From: an uncultured Ruminococcus sp.
GTDB lineage: Bacteria; Bacillota; Clostridia; Lachnospirales; Lachnospiraceae
Assembly (NCBI GenBank): GCA_900544395.1
Contig: UQVC01000002.1
Coordinates: 98,430-162,429, forward strand
DNA: 64,000 nt
Direction: 5' to 3'
Position 1 is the stretch's first letter; every line of letters starts with the position of its first letter. Below the pieces are notes generated by a model, which worked only from the letters and a program-made list of their open reading frames with translations, was not told where the DNA came from and did no database searches. Positions 17,997-26,379 of this stretch are shown here, one piece after another. Both the position numbers and the translations under genes were made by a program.

Positions 17997-18014
17997 GTAT
18001 TAAGACTATATAAA
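17997..18014 (-). promoter_or_regulatory. Candidate second KdpE box, before the kinase-kdpE operon
   Basis: GTATTAAGACTATATAAA matches the 18-base element at 15581-15598 at 13 of 18 positions with the same spacing of the half-sites. It overlaps the likely core promoter of the kinase gene, which suggests autoregulation. The region is AT-rich, so chance similarity is possible. Confidence 0.35.
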
Positions 18015-18106
18015 GATTAACTCCAATACAATATAGTATAAGAAATTTTCCCAACAATCGCAACCCAATCTCTAATCCTGCTATTTCTCTTTTTTATCCA
18101 ACCCTA

Positions 18107-18157
18107 TTGACTTTTCCATCAACTGTTTATATACTGTTCATATAGATATATACAGTA
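18107..18157 (+). promoter_or_regulatory. Promoter and GntR-type operator of the ABC operon
   Basis: TTGACT (18107-18112), 17 bases and TATACT (18130-18135) form a strong promoter. Overlapping the -10 and start is an imperfect palindrome with outer arms TACTGT (18132-18137) and ACAGTA (18152-18157) and inner ATAT arms, placed where repressor binding would block initiation. The natural ligand is the YtrA-type GntR protein encoded third in this operon. Confidence 0.7.
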
Positions 18158-18183
18158 AGACTTGCAAAAAGGAGGGCATACAC

Positions 18184-19047
18184 ATGAAACATCTCTTAGA
18201 AGTCACACATCTTCAGAAACAATTGGGGGATTTTTGTCTGCAGGACATTACCTTTTCTCTGGAACCCGGGTATATCACAGGGCTGGTAGGCAGAAATGGA
18301 TGTGGAAAAACTTCTCTTATAAAGACCATTTTGAATCTATATGAAAAAGATGCGGGACAGATTTTTGTCAACGGACATTCTATGGAGAGTGAAGAAATTG
18401 CGGCCAAAGATCAGCTTGGTGTGGTTCTGGATGAATGCCTGTTTGATGCAGACACCAAAGCGGAGACCAATGCCCGCTGCTTCGGCGCTCTGTACAGCCG
18501 TTACGATCACAACCTGTTTTTGGAATTCTGCAGACGGTTTGATGTAGATCCCCGGAAAAAGATCAGCAAGCTCTCCAAAGGTCAAAAAGCACGTTTTCAG
18601 CTTGCTTTTGCATTTTCACACGATGCAAAACTCTTCCTGATGGACGAACCCGCCGCCGGCCTGGATCCGCTGTTTCGCAAAGAACTCCTGGGCTATATGC
18701 GGGAAATTGTAGAGGATGGCACCAGAAGTATCCTGTTCTCCACACACATTACCGAAGATCTGGATCGGATCGGAGATTACATTCTGCTGATGGATCAGGG
18801 AAAGCTGGTACTGAATCTGACCCGCGAAGAACTTTCCGAACGCTATCTGCTTTTACATGGCTCAAAAGAACAGTTGGAAAATCTGGACTCCCAGATGGTC
18901 ATCTGTGATCAGTTTGGTTCCTATCGAAATTCAGTCCTGATCGACTCCACCAAAACAAATGATTCTGTTTTTGGTGACCTGACAGTAACCAGACCTTCTC
19001 TGGAAGATCTTCTGTGCTATTTTCACAAAGGAGGGATGATACAATGA
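18184..19047 (+). CDS. ABC transporter ATP-binding protein
   Basis: The ATPase subunit of an ABC-2-like transporter, 287 residues. Walker A is GRNGCGKTS near residue 40, the signature LSKGQKARF replaces the textbook LSGGQ, Walker B is LFLMDEPAAGLDP, and the switch histidine is in FSTHITEDL. The C-terminal 70 residues form a small extra domain. First gene of a five-gene operon with a strong promoter. The following permease start overlaps its stop in ATGA, so translation is coupled. Operons of this layout with a YtrA-type regulator often respond to cell-envelope antibiotics, but the substrate here is unknown. Confidence 0.92.
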   Translation: MKHLLEVTHLQKQLGDFCLQDITFSLEPGYITGLVGRNGCGKTSLIKTILNLYEKDAGQIFVNGHSMESEEIAAKDQLGVVLDECLFDADTKAETNARCFGALYSRYDHNLFLEFCRRFDVDPRKKISKLSKGQKARFQLAFAFSHDAKLFLMDEPAAGLDPLFRKELLGYMREIVEDGTRSILFSTHITEDLDRIGDYILLMDQGKLVLNLTREELSERYLLLHGSKEQLENLDSQMVICDQFGSYRNSVLIDSTKTNDSVFGDLTVTRPSLEDLLCYFHKGGMIQ

Positions 19048-19820
19048 CAAAACTGATCTTTCACCAATTGTGGTCTGATTTCAAGAAACACTGGCTTGGA
19101 ATCCTTATAACACTGGTACTTTGCTATTTCTCCACACTTTTTGTTTTTAGTTTTGTTTTCAGCCTGTATCTCATTGATTCCGAATTATATCTGCTCCCGG
19201 AAGCCGAACTGATGGATCATGTGGTGCATTCCGTCCAAAGCAATGCCATTCTTTATTTTATCATACTGGCAGGTTTTTTACTTTCTGCTATTTTAGTTTC
19301 CCGCAAGTTTCCTGTCAGGCTTTTGAAACCGATGTACTTTTGCCCGGCAGATACCCGATTGAAACGCAAAACCCTGCGCTCTTACTTTTGGATCAAAGTT
19401 TTGATCTGCTTTCTTTTCTTTGAAGGGATGTGTCTGCTGTACTTTCACACCACGCTTTTATTTACCGGATATTTCGAATTTACACTGCTGTTTCTGTTAT
19501 CTGTTTTTATGATCCTCGACTTTTCCATGAAAGCAGAGCAGGGAAACAAACACGCCCCTCTTGAATTGGATGCAAACACAGAGGGAAAAGGAATGAGCGC
19601 CGTCAACGTCTACTGGTTCTGTCTGCTTGTTCTGGAATACATCATCTTATTCTGCCAGTCGTATACGGCATTTGAATGGAACGTCTGGCTTGCAGGATTC
19701 TGGATCCTTGCCATGCTTGGAAATCTTTTTGCTGCGTTCTATTGCATCCGCACATTTTTAAATAATATGATTTCCTATGAAAAACTATATGCACCGCAAA
19801 AGGGAGGGGATACACCTTGA
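19044..19820 (+). CDS. ABC transporter membrane subunit
   Basis: A hydrophobic 258-residue protein with about six membrane helices (near residues 19-45, 75-97, 120-160, 195-245), the presumed partner of the preceding ATPase. The start in ATGA overlaps the ATPase stop and has AAAGGAGGG upstream; a longer frame beginning ten codons earlier inside the ATPase gene was rejected for that reason. Sequence outside the membrane segments carries no motif I recognise. Confidence 0.82.
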   Translation: MTKLIFHQLWSDFKKHWLGILITLVLCYFSTLFVFSFVFSLYLIDSELYLLPEAELMDHVVHSVQSNAILYFIILAGFLLSAILVSRKFPVRLLKPMYFCPADTRLKRKTLRSYFWIKVLICFLFFEGMCLLYFHTTLLFTGYFEFTLLFLLSVFMILDFSMKAEQGNKHAPLELDANTEGKGMSAVNVYWFCLLVLEYIILFCQSYTAFEWNVWLAGFWILAMLGNLFAAFYCIRTFLNNMISYEKLYAPQKGGDTP

Positions 19821-20194
19821 ATATCTTGTTAAAACCGGATTCTTCACTTCCGATTTATGAGCAGCTTGTACAGGCATTTAAAGAGTCCATGCTAAGCGGT
19901 GAGCTCTCTCCCGGCGACATGCTTCCTTCCATCCGAAGTCTGGCCAAAGACCTGGAGATCAGCGTAATCACCACAAAACGTGCCTATGAAGAACTGGAAG
20001 CAGAAAATCTGATCTATTCTCAGCCCGGGAAAGGATTCTTTGTGAAACAGGTGGATTTTCGCACCTTACAGGAAGAACAACTCGTCTTATTGGAACACGC
20101 GCTTACCGGGTGCATTGCTGATGCGAAAAAACTGTCCCTCTCTCTGGACGAGGTACAGGATCTGATCGAATTTTTATGGAAAGGCAGGGATTAA
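19817..20194 (+). CDS. GntR family regulator, YtrA subfamily
   Basis: A 125-residue regulator: an N-terminal GntR winged helix (YEQLVQAFKESMLSGELSPGDMLPSIRSLA onward, read in two parts around residue 15-45) and only a short C-terminal helical segment, the YtrA type that dimerises through two helices and usually represses its own transporter operon. The start is TTG, overlapping the permease stop as TTGA and preceded by AGGGAGGGG. It is unusual in lying third rather than first. The palindrome in the operon promoter is its probable site. Confidence 0.9.
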   Translation: MNILLKPDSSLPIYEQLVQAFKESMLSGELSPGDMLPSIRSLAKDLEISVITTKRAYEELEAENLIYSQPGKGFFVKQVDFRTLQEEQLVLLEHALTGCIADAKKLSLSLDEVQDLIEFLWKGRD

Positions 20195-20195
20195 T

Positions 20196-20927
20196 ATGGC
20201 ATAACTGATCTGCAGTGAACTTTCAAAAACTTATAAAAACTTTCAATTAGCCCCCACTTCTTTCCAGTTGGAAAGTGGATATCTGACGGTTCTTGCGGGA
20301 AAGAACGGATCCGGAAAATCAACTCTGCTGCGCTGTCTTGCAGGCCTTGATACCACCTGCAGCGGAAATGTAAGTCTGGACAACATCTCCATGAAAAAAT
20401 ATCCAAAAGACTACAAAAATCAGATTGGGTATGTGTCCGAAGAAATCACCTATTTCATGGAAAAATCTGCATTTGAAAACGGACAGATTCTGGGGCCTTA
20501 TTTTGCCAACTGGTCCGTAGAGCGATACTATACTTTCATGGATCGGATGGATTTTTCTCCTTCCAAACAGCTCTGGCAGCTCTCCAAGGGGGAATACATG
20601 AAAATGCAGACTTGTTTTGTATTGGCACATCAGCCTCGCTTTCTTCTGATGGATGAACCTTTGGAGGGATTTGATCCGGTATTTCGCAGAGAGTTTTTAT
20701 CTATGATGCAGGATATTTTAAACGAAGACATAGGAATTCTTATGTCTTCTCATATTACCGAAACTTTGACAAACCTTGCCGATTATCTGTTGTTTGCAGA
20801 CAACGGAAAGATCACCTTCCACTGTCCGGAACAGATGGATGCCTTTCTTTCCAAACAGCTGCATCCCAAACATACACAAATACGAGACCTACTGTCCCGT
20901 CATTCCCAGGAGGTGACTACCACATGA
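20196..20927 (+). CDS. Second ABC transporter ATP-binding protein, with an in-frame stop at codon 3
   Basis: From an ATG at 20196 with AGGGA upstream the frame reads Met-Ala-stop (TAA at 20202-20204) and then continues open as LICSELSKTYKNFQLAPTS into Walker A AGKNGSGKST, signature LSKGEYMKM, Walker B FLLMDEPLEGFDP and the histidine of SSHITE. The segment after the stop is clearly a normal ABC N-terminus, including the A-loop tyrosine, so the stop looks like a recent single-base change (TTA to TAA would restore MALLICSEL) or a sequencing error. The first usual start after it is TTG at 20268, which would remove the A-loop. The 3' end overlaps the next gene in ATGA. Confidence 0.78.
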
Positions 20928-21463
20928 AACATACACTCTACACTCTGGAAAAGAAACAATTTCATTTGGAAGGATACTGGCTGTTTGCAGGAGTTTTGTT
21001 TTTCTGCTATGTTCTCTCCATCCAGATGAACATGCAAACCATTTATCTTGACCTCCAAAACGGGCGAATCCCGGATTCCGTCACAACGGTTCCATTTCTT
21101 TCAAAAGTGGGAATCCTTTCTATCTTTGGATTGTGTGCTTATCTGAACCATCAGCTGTTTCTCATTTCTGAAAACGGTAGCATCGCACCTCGTATCAGCA
21201 GATATCTGACACTTCCTCTCACCCGAAAAGACTATTATGGGGTCAAGGCACGGATCTTTTTTCAAAAAACAGGAATTCTGCTCCTTTCACTGACAGCCAT
21301 GTTCCACGTTTCCTTTCTGGGATTCAAACTGCCGCTGTCTGTCTACCTGCATTCTCTGCCGGACCTGGTTTTTACCTGCCTCTTTCTCCTGCTCGGAGCC
21401 ACTTTGCTCTTTACGGGATATCTCCTTTATGATTTTTCTTATCTGAAACATCATACAATATAA
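20924..21463 (+). CDS. ABC transporter membrane subunit, last gene of the operon
   Basis: A 179-residue membrane protein with about four helices (near 20-38, 60-80, 110-135, 145-170), partner of the second ATPase, whose stop its start overlaps. Short for an ABC permease, it may be one half of a heteromeric channel with the 258-residue protein. No recognised motif. A terminator follows immediately. Confidence 0.78.
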   Translation: MKHTLYTLEKKQFHLEGYWLFAGVLFFCYVLSIQMNMQTIYLDLQNGRIPDSVTTVPFLSKVGILSIFGLCAYLNHQLFLISENGSIAPRISRYLTLPLTRKDYYGVKARIFFQKTGILLLSLTAMFHVSFLGFKLPLSVYLHSLPDLVFTCLFLLLGATLLFTGYLLYDFSYLKHHTI

Positions 21464-21467
21464 AATA

Positions 21468-21513
21468 AAAAACTCCCTTCCCACTGCATACTCACAGTTG
21501 GAAAGGAGTTTTT
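21468..21513. terminator. Terminator shared by the ABC operon and the carboxypeptidase gene
   Basis: AAAAACTCC-CTTCCCACTG pairs with CAGTTGGAAAGGAGTTTTT across an eight-base loop. The plus strand ends in a T run and the minus strand likewise, so it can serve both convergent units. Confidence 0.75.
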
Positions 21514-22911
21514 CTATTTCTTTCGATTTCTCCACCACATATTCAGTTTATATAAAACAAACACTAACAAAACATATCCCAGCGGCAAAAAAATCACCAA
21601 TGCGATCACAACTGCCAGTTTGGAAGTATCTTTTTCTTTTGTTTCTGTTTTTTCCTTTTTTACCGGCTCTGGTTTCACTTCCTTCTTCGTCCCTGTCAGT
21701 TCCAAATACGCCTCTTCTGACAAGGTTGTCCTGGCACTTCCCACCGGATGTCCCTGATAAAAATAAGTCACGGCTGCCTGGCGTTCTTTTGCATTGTTCT
21801 CGTTTTCCAACGTCCATTCCGATTCTAATTCTGAAAATTCTGTTCCTTTTGGGACTACTACATAAGCATCTTCCTTTTCAAATGCTTCGATATCGTCAGA
21901 CACTTCCCATTCCTTCAAATTCAACTTTTCAAAATTTGCAAACGCATACTCATACATCGCACGGGTATCCGTATAGGCATCCACTCCGTATGTATGCAGT
22001 ACCACCGCTGCAAGCTGCATGTCATTTCCTTCTGCCATGGTCACAAGCGTGGTCTTCGCCTGATCCGTATATCCTGTTTTTCCGGCTTTTGCATTCGCAT
22101 AGTAATAATAGTTCTCCGGCCAGAGCATCTTGTGATTCTGATCCAGAATCCGCTCTTCTGCTGTCAGATTGGTGGGAGGAACTCTATATTCCAGCGTACT
22201 CTCCAGTCTGCGAAACTCTGCATTTTGATAGGCTGCCGCTGCGATCCTTGCCATATCATGAGCCGTCGTATAGTGCCCCTCATCATGAAGTCCGTTTGCA
22301 TTGACCCAGTGAGAATTCGTGCATCCCAGTTCCTGGGATATCCGGTTCATCTCTTCGATAAATTCCGCATAGCCTCCCTGTAAATACTGTCTTCCCACAT
22401 TTTCTGCCACTGCATAAGAGACTTCATTGGCAGAAGCCAGGAGCATTCCGTAAAGTGCGGACTCCATGCTGATCTCTTCTCCCGGCTTCATCCCGATCTG
22501 TGCATCATCCCACTGCAAAAAAGAGATACTGTCTTCCGAAAAGGCAACCGTGTCCGTCGTCTTTGCATACTGCAATGCCGTCAGTACACTCAAAATCTTT
22601 GTAATACTTGCCGGATATCTTTGTTCGTCTGCTTTCTTGGCATACAGTACTGCCCCGCTGTTCATGTCCATAACGATCCCGGACGCTGCATAGATTGCCG
22701 GTCCCTGGGGCCAGTTTGAAATGGCATTGGTCTCGATCTTTTCTGCATAAGATGCTGCTTTTTCTTGTTTTTCCTGTTCTTCGGCTGATACCGCTTCTTC
22801 TGATTCCTGCTGTTGTGTTCCTGCCGATTCTTCTGCATATACAGCGCCTCCGGGTGTCAGAAACAAAAGGATCCCCGCCAGGAATCCTGCCAGCACTTTT
22901 TTTATTTTCAT
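21514..22911 (-). CDS. dacF: D-alanyl-D-alanine carboxypeptidase (PBP5/DacF type)
   Basis: A 465-residue enzyme that removes the terminal D-alanine from peptidoglycan stem peptides outside the membrane. It has a signal peptide (residues 1-26), a glutamate-rich linker, then the active-site motifs S102-x-x-K105 (SITK), SAN in LLASANEVSYAV, and KTG in KAGKTGYTD. Unlike PBP5, which ends in an amphipathic helix, it closes with a true membrane helix (about 432-455) and the basic tail MWWRNRKK. Its own consensus promoter lies just upstream. The dacF name is by similarity of type; dacA or dacB cannot be excluded. Confidence 0.92.
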   Translation of the reverse strand: MKIKKVLAGFLAGILLFLTPGGAVYAEESAGTQQQESEEAVSAEEQEKQEKAASYAEKIETNAISNWPQGPAIYAASGIVMDMNSGAVLYAKKADEQRYPASITKILSVLTALQYAKTTDTVAFSEDSISFLQWDDAQIGMKPGEEISMESALYGMLLASANEVSYAVAENVGRQYLQGGYAEFIEEMNRISQELGCTNSHWVNANGLHDEGHYTTAHDMARIAAAAYQNAEFRRLESTLEYRVPPTNLTAEERILDQNHKMLWPENYYYYANAKAGKTGYTDQAKTTLVTMAEGNDMQLAAVVLHTYGVDAYTDTRAMYEYAFANFEKLNLKEWEVSDDIEAFEKEDAYVVVPKGTEFSELESEWTLENENNAKERQAAVTYFYQGHPVGSARTTLSEEAYLELTGTKKEVKPEPVKKEKTETKEKDTSKLAVVIALVIFLPLGYVLLVFVLYKLNMWWRNRKK

Positions 22912-22940
22912 AATCTGCCTCCATTTTTTCCATTGCCCCT

Positions 22941-22969
22941 ATTATACGCAAAATAAAAAATAGCGTCAA
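22941..22969 (-). promoter_or_regulatory. Promoter of the carboxypeptidase gene
   Basis: On the minus strand TTGACG (22969-22964), 17 bases and a perfect TATAAT (22946-22941) lie about 30 bases before the start codon, a strong vegetative promoter. Confidence 0.85.
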
Positions 22970-23045
22970 TGTGTATCTCGCTTGAGAAAAAGGTCTTTCC
23001 TTAAAAATCTTTACTTAAAAATTTCTAAATTTTCCACTCTTACTC

Positions 23046-23074
23046 TTGAGGATTTCTCCAAAACAAGATAGAAT
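23046..23074 (+). promoter_or_regulatory. Promoter of the 295-residue membrane protein gene
   Basis: TTGAGG (23046-23051), 17 bases, then TAGAAT (23069-23074), 25 bases before the ATG. Confidence 0.6.
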
Positions 23075-23099
23075 AGGAACATTCGAAAGGAGAATTTTC

Positions 23100-23987
23100 A
23101 TGAATTCTAAACATAATCAGGAACATTTTTTTGACCAGGATTTTGAAGTCACTTACGAAGACGATCCGGTCTTTCATTATGAGGACATACCCCAACAACG
23201 TGAATTTCAGACGGTAGATCTGAAATCACAGCCAAAACCCAAACCTTCCCGGCAAAATAAAAAGAAACTGCAAGTGCCTCTTCAGGACGATGCTACCATT
23301 TTGATGGATCCTATCCAAAACGGAACTGTCACACCACGCTCACGGCAGAAATCACAGCATTGGGAAGAAGAATCTCCCCGTCAAAAAAGACCGCGGCAGT
23401 CACAGTCTTCGTATTCCAACTCCAACAGAGAAGACGAGTATCCCAAGAAAAAATCATCTTCCTCCAGACAAAAGGGAAATCTCCTGGCTCCGGTAAAAAC
23501 CACTGCCAAATATGGCGGAAAAGCCATCTATAAAACAGCCAGTATTATGATCCGTTTCGTTTCCCTTTTACTGATTGCAGGAACTGCTGCCTTTTTAGCT
23601 TATAATTTCTGGAAAGGCTGCGCACCTTACGGAGATCCGCTGACTGCGGCAGAAGAAAAAAATATCGTTCTGGCAGCCTATGCCGCTGTAGCCGGTTTCT
23701 TTCTTCTTTTTGAATGCATTTCCTTTTTGTGGGCCATGACACGTGTACGCATCCGGGAAGGGCGCAAGATCTACAAAGAAGATACCGGACGGGGACTCTT
23801 TTCGTTCCTTTTCATTTATATATGCTCTTATGCCTCATTCTGGATCAGCCGCATCGTCCCGCAATCTCCGGACATCCTCAAGGGAATCCACGGCGCTCTT
23901 GATGTGTTCGGCTCCATGCACAATGCACTTTTTGGTATTTGTCTGGCAGGTGTGATCTCCTGTCTGATACGTAAGTATGCAAAGTAG
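23100..23987 (+). CDS. Membrane protein with a long disordered, basic N-terminus; function unknown
   Basis: From the ATG after AAAGGAGAA the protein is 295 residues (an in-frame start 18 codons earlier lacks a ribosome site and lies in the promoter). The first 140 residues are polar and disordered-looking, rich in Q, K, R, S and P with stretches such as KPKPSRQNKKK; the rest contains about four membrane helices (near 160-180, 200-222, 240-260, 270-290). I recognise no family. A single gene with its own promoter and terminator. Confidence 0.8.
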   Translation: MNSKHNQEHFFDQDFEVTYEDDPVFHYEDIPQQREFQTVDLKSQPKPKPSRQNKKKLQVPLQDDATILMDPIQNGTVTPRSRQKSQHWEEESPRQKRPRQSQSSYSNSNREDEYPKKKSSSSRQKGNLLAPVKTTAKYGGKAIYKTASIMIRFVSLLLIAGTAAFLAYNFWKGCAPYGDPLTAAEEKNIVLAAYAAVAGFFLLFECISFLWAMTRVRIREGRKIYKEDTGRGLFSFLFIYICSYASFWISRIVPQSPDILKGIHGALDVFGSMHNALFGICLAGVISCLIRKYAK

Positions 23988-23998
23988 AGTGCTTTAAA

Positions 23999-24044
23999 AG
24001 AGACATTCCCCTATCTCTCAGCAGATAGAGAAATGTCTCTTCTT
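23999..24044 (+). terminator. Terminator of the membrane protein gene
   Basis: AGAGACATT and CTATCTCT pair with AGATAGAG and AATGTCTCT around the tetraloop region CAGC, followed by TCTTCTTC. It may also serve the convergent remnant gene. Confidence 0.65.
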
Positions 24045-24054
24045 CGATTATCTG

Positions 24055-24429
24055 TTACTTGTTTTCTTCCATTTCCCGGATTATCTGCTCAATCACAGAC
24101 TTCTCTTCTTCCACCTCCTCTGCGATCACAGAAATGGATTTTCCTCTTGCAAGTTTCTTTTGGATCTGTTCTTTTAAATAATCTTCTCGTCCTTCTTCCC
24201 AGAATGTTTCCCGTTCTTGTCTCATATGTTTTTCCTGATCGTATTCATAAATACTCACTGATTTCGCCTCCGCTCGATTTTGTTTTAAAAATTCTGCCAG
24301 AATGTCTTCCTCAATACATTCTTGAATTGCCCGTTCCACAGCTTCTTCCACGGGAACATCTCTGGCATACTTTCTGACTCTTTCCGTATATTCGGAATAG
24401 TCTTTTAAGGATTTACACATACCTTTCAA
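24055..24429 (-). pseudogene. C-terminal remnant of an Rpn/PD-(D/E)XK nuclease-type transposase-like protein
   Basis: The open frame encodes 124 residues containing ERAIQECIEEDILAEFLKQN followed by RAEAKSVSIYEYDQEKHMRQ, a segment typical of the C-terminus of Rpn-family recombination-promoting nucleases in Clostridia. The only available start is TTG without a good ribosome site. Coding similarity continues upstream without any start codon (reading NLLHIQFKEADINRGHNEKL) to about 24505, where a TGA interrupts it; the catalytic N-terminal nuclease domain is absent. It is a decaying fragment of a gene normally near 300 codons. Confidence 0.7.
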
Positions 24430-24697
24430 CTTCTCATTATGTCCCCGATTGATATCTGCCTCCTTAAATTGAATATGCAGGAGATTTCGGATACAACACT
24501 GCTCTTGCCCTCAATCCCTCTCTGCTATTTTAAATGGAATCAAAAGCATAGAGAGTTTCTGATGTGATATGAGAATAAAAGATGCGGTATTTTTCCGCTT
24601 AGAAAAACCAGAAATAATATGCTTTTTTGTATTCTAACACAATTTTTTTCAAAAAATCTCGCATTCCTTCTCTTTTTACAAAAATTTTAGGAACTGC

Positions 24698-25279
24698 TTA
24701 TTTCACCAGAACCCCTGACTGCAGCATATCTTTTAAGAGCTGATTTGCCTCTTTCTTAATCACATCAAGTGGGGTCTTTTCTCCCTGTGCTTCATTGATG
24801 AATCCAAGCATTCCAAAGCACAAAAATCCGGCAATCTTTTTCGGAGAATACTTCACTTCCCTGTTTTTTCGGATTTTATTGGTATGGGTTTCAATCGTCT
24901 CTAACACGATGTTATAAAATGCAAACGCAAGATATGGATTTTTCTGAGGGCTGGTGTACTGAAAAAACTCAAAGCATTCATAATAAACTTCAAGGATGCT
25001 GTCTAACATATTGCAGTATCCCATCACGATATTATTCTTTGGATTCTCTTTCTTTTGTTTCATATGATAAATATCTGTCCCAATCTGAAGCATATCACTG
25101 AAAATATCATCCGCCAGTGCATATTTATCGCTGTAATGAGAATAAAATGTAATCCTGCTGATTTCTGCACGTTTGCATAATTCTGTAATCGCAATCTGCT
25201 CAAAAGGTATTTCTCCCATCATCTCGATCAAAGTTGCCTTCAGATTTTTCTTTGTTTTGATCACTCGTCTGTCTTCCAT
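24698..25279 (-). CDS. TetR family transcriptional regulator
   Basis: A 193-residue regulator. The N-terminal helix-turn-helix is canonical (IAITELCKRAEISRITFYSHY, read from about residue 26 to 46, then SDKYALADDI); the C-terminal ligand-binding domain is helical and not assignable to a ligand. It is divergent from the DegV gene and the shared 170-base spacer holds a perfect palindrome over the degV start, so it most likely represses degV and possibly itself. Confidence 0.9.
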   Translation of the reverse strand: MEDRRVIKTKKNLKATLIEMMGEIPFEQIAITELCKRAEISRITFYSHYSDKYALADDIFSDMLQIGTDIYHMKQKKENPKNNIVMGYCNMLDSILEVYYECFEFFQYTSPQKNPYLAFAFYNIVLETIETHTNKIRKNREVKYSPKKIAGFLCFGMLGFINEAQGEKTPLDVIKKEANQLLKDMLQSGVLVK

Positions 25280-25334
25280 AATTTACACTTTTCCTTTTTT
25301 GTATAATTAACTAACATTTTACAATTATTGTTCA

Positions 25335-25381
25335 TTGTTTTTATTTTTCTGATTTGCTATAATTTTAACACTTGTTAAAAT
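25335..25381 (+). promoter_or_regulatory. degV promoter with a perfect palindromic operator
   Basis: TTGTTT (25335-25340), 17 bases and TATAAT (25358-25363) form the promoter. Overlapping the -10 and the start site, ATTTTAACA (25362-25370) and TGTTAAAAT (25373-25381) are perfect 9-base arms around CT. This is a classic repressor position, and the divergent TetR gene is the obvious source of the protein. Confidence 0.75.
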
Positions 25382-25451
25382 AACGGTCAATATGTAAGCT
25401 ATTTCCGCCGCTTATGACAGAAGCCGGCGTTACAGACCAAGGGAGGATTTT

Positions 25452-26330
25452 ATGCCAAAGATAGCAATTATGACAGACAGTAACTGTGGGATCATGCCTG
25501 CTGATGCCGGCCAGTATCACATCCATGTTCTACCAATGCCCGTCCTTGTCGGAGAAGAGACCTTTTATGAAGGATGCAATATTACTTCGGAAGAATTTTA
25601 CCAGAAGCTGACTTCCGGGGAACCTGTAACAACTTCTCAGCCATCTCCTGCGGATGTTATGAAGATGTGGGATCAGCTGCTTCAGGAACATGACGAAGTG
25701 GTACACATTCCTATGTCCAGTGGATTGAGTAATTCCTGTCAGACCGCCCTGCTTCTTGCACAGGAAGAATATTTTGAAGGAAAAGTTCATGTGGTAGACA
25801 ATCATCGGATTTCCGTTACTCAGGCACAATCCGTTCTGGATGCAGTAGAACTTGCCCGTCAGGGATTTACCGGCGCACAGATCAAAGCGACTCTGGAACA
25901 GGAAGCGCTGGATGCCACAATCTATATTGCTGTGGACACATTAGAATATTTAAAAAAAGGGGGGCGTATCACAGCCGCTGCAGCTGCCATCGGAACGGTT
26001 CTGAATTTAAAACCAGTTCTTACGATCCAGGGAGATAAGCTGGATGCTTATACGAAAACCAGAGGCATGAAATCCGCATTCAAAGCTATGTGCAAAGCAC
26101 TTGACAAAGACCTTGCCGGGAGACTTGCCACTTTCCACGACCAGGGACAACTCAAAGCAGGAATCGCTTATACACAGATGGATACAGATACCTTGGAATT
26201 TTTCAGAGAAGAAATGAAAAAACGATATCCGGATCTGGAATTATTCCAGCTTCCGCTTACCATGAGCATCGGATCTCATACCGGCCCCGGTGCACTGGGA
26301 ATCGGCCTGGTACGATTCCATAAAAATTAG
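25452..26330 (+). CDS. DegV family fatty acid-binding protein
   Basis: A 292-residue DegV-fold protein; members such as FakB bind one fatty acid and present it to the FakA kinase for phospholipid synthesis. Diagnostic segments are IAIMTDSNCGIMPADA at the N-terminus, EPVTTSQPSPADV, IPMSSGLSNSCQTA, LEYLKKGGRI and the C-terminal SIGSHTGPGALGIG. Lipid specificity is not predictable. Controlled by the adjacent TetR gene through the palindromic operator, and followed by a strong terminator. Confidence 0.95.
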   Translation: MPKIAIMTDSNCGIMPADAGQYHIHVLPMPVLVGEETFYEGCNITSEEFYQKLTSGEPVTTSQPSPADVMKMWDQLLQEHDEVVHIPMSSGLSNSCQTALLLAQEEYFEGKVHVVDNHRISVTQAQSVLDAVELARQGFTGAQIKATLEQEALDATIYIAVDTLEYLKKGGRITAAAAAIGTVLNLKPVLTIQGDKLDAYTKTRGMKSAFKAMCKALDKDLAGRLATFHDQGQLKAGIAYTQMDTDTLEFFREEMKKRYPDLELFQLPLTMSIGSHTGPGALGIGLVRFHKN

Positions 26331-26340
26331 AAAATGCCAA

Positions 26341-26379
26341 AGGCGGGACAAGCATACCTTCATGCTCTCCCGCCTTTTT
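26341..26379 (+). terminator. Terminator of degV
   Basis: AGGCGGGA (26341-26348) pairs with TCCCGCCT (26368-26375), with an inner AGCAT/ATGCT stem, and a TTTTTC tail. The convergent gene ends at 26380. Confidence 0.85.

Noticed and set aside
19014..19043. Upstream start for the first ABC permease
   Set aside because: It would overlap the ATPase gene by more than 30 bases and lacks a ribosome site; the ATGA overlap start has AAAGGAGGG.
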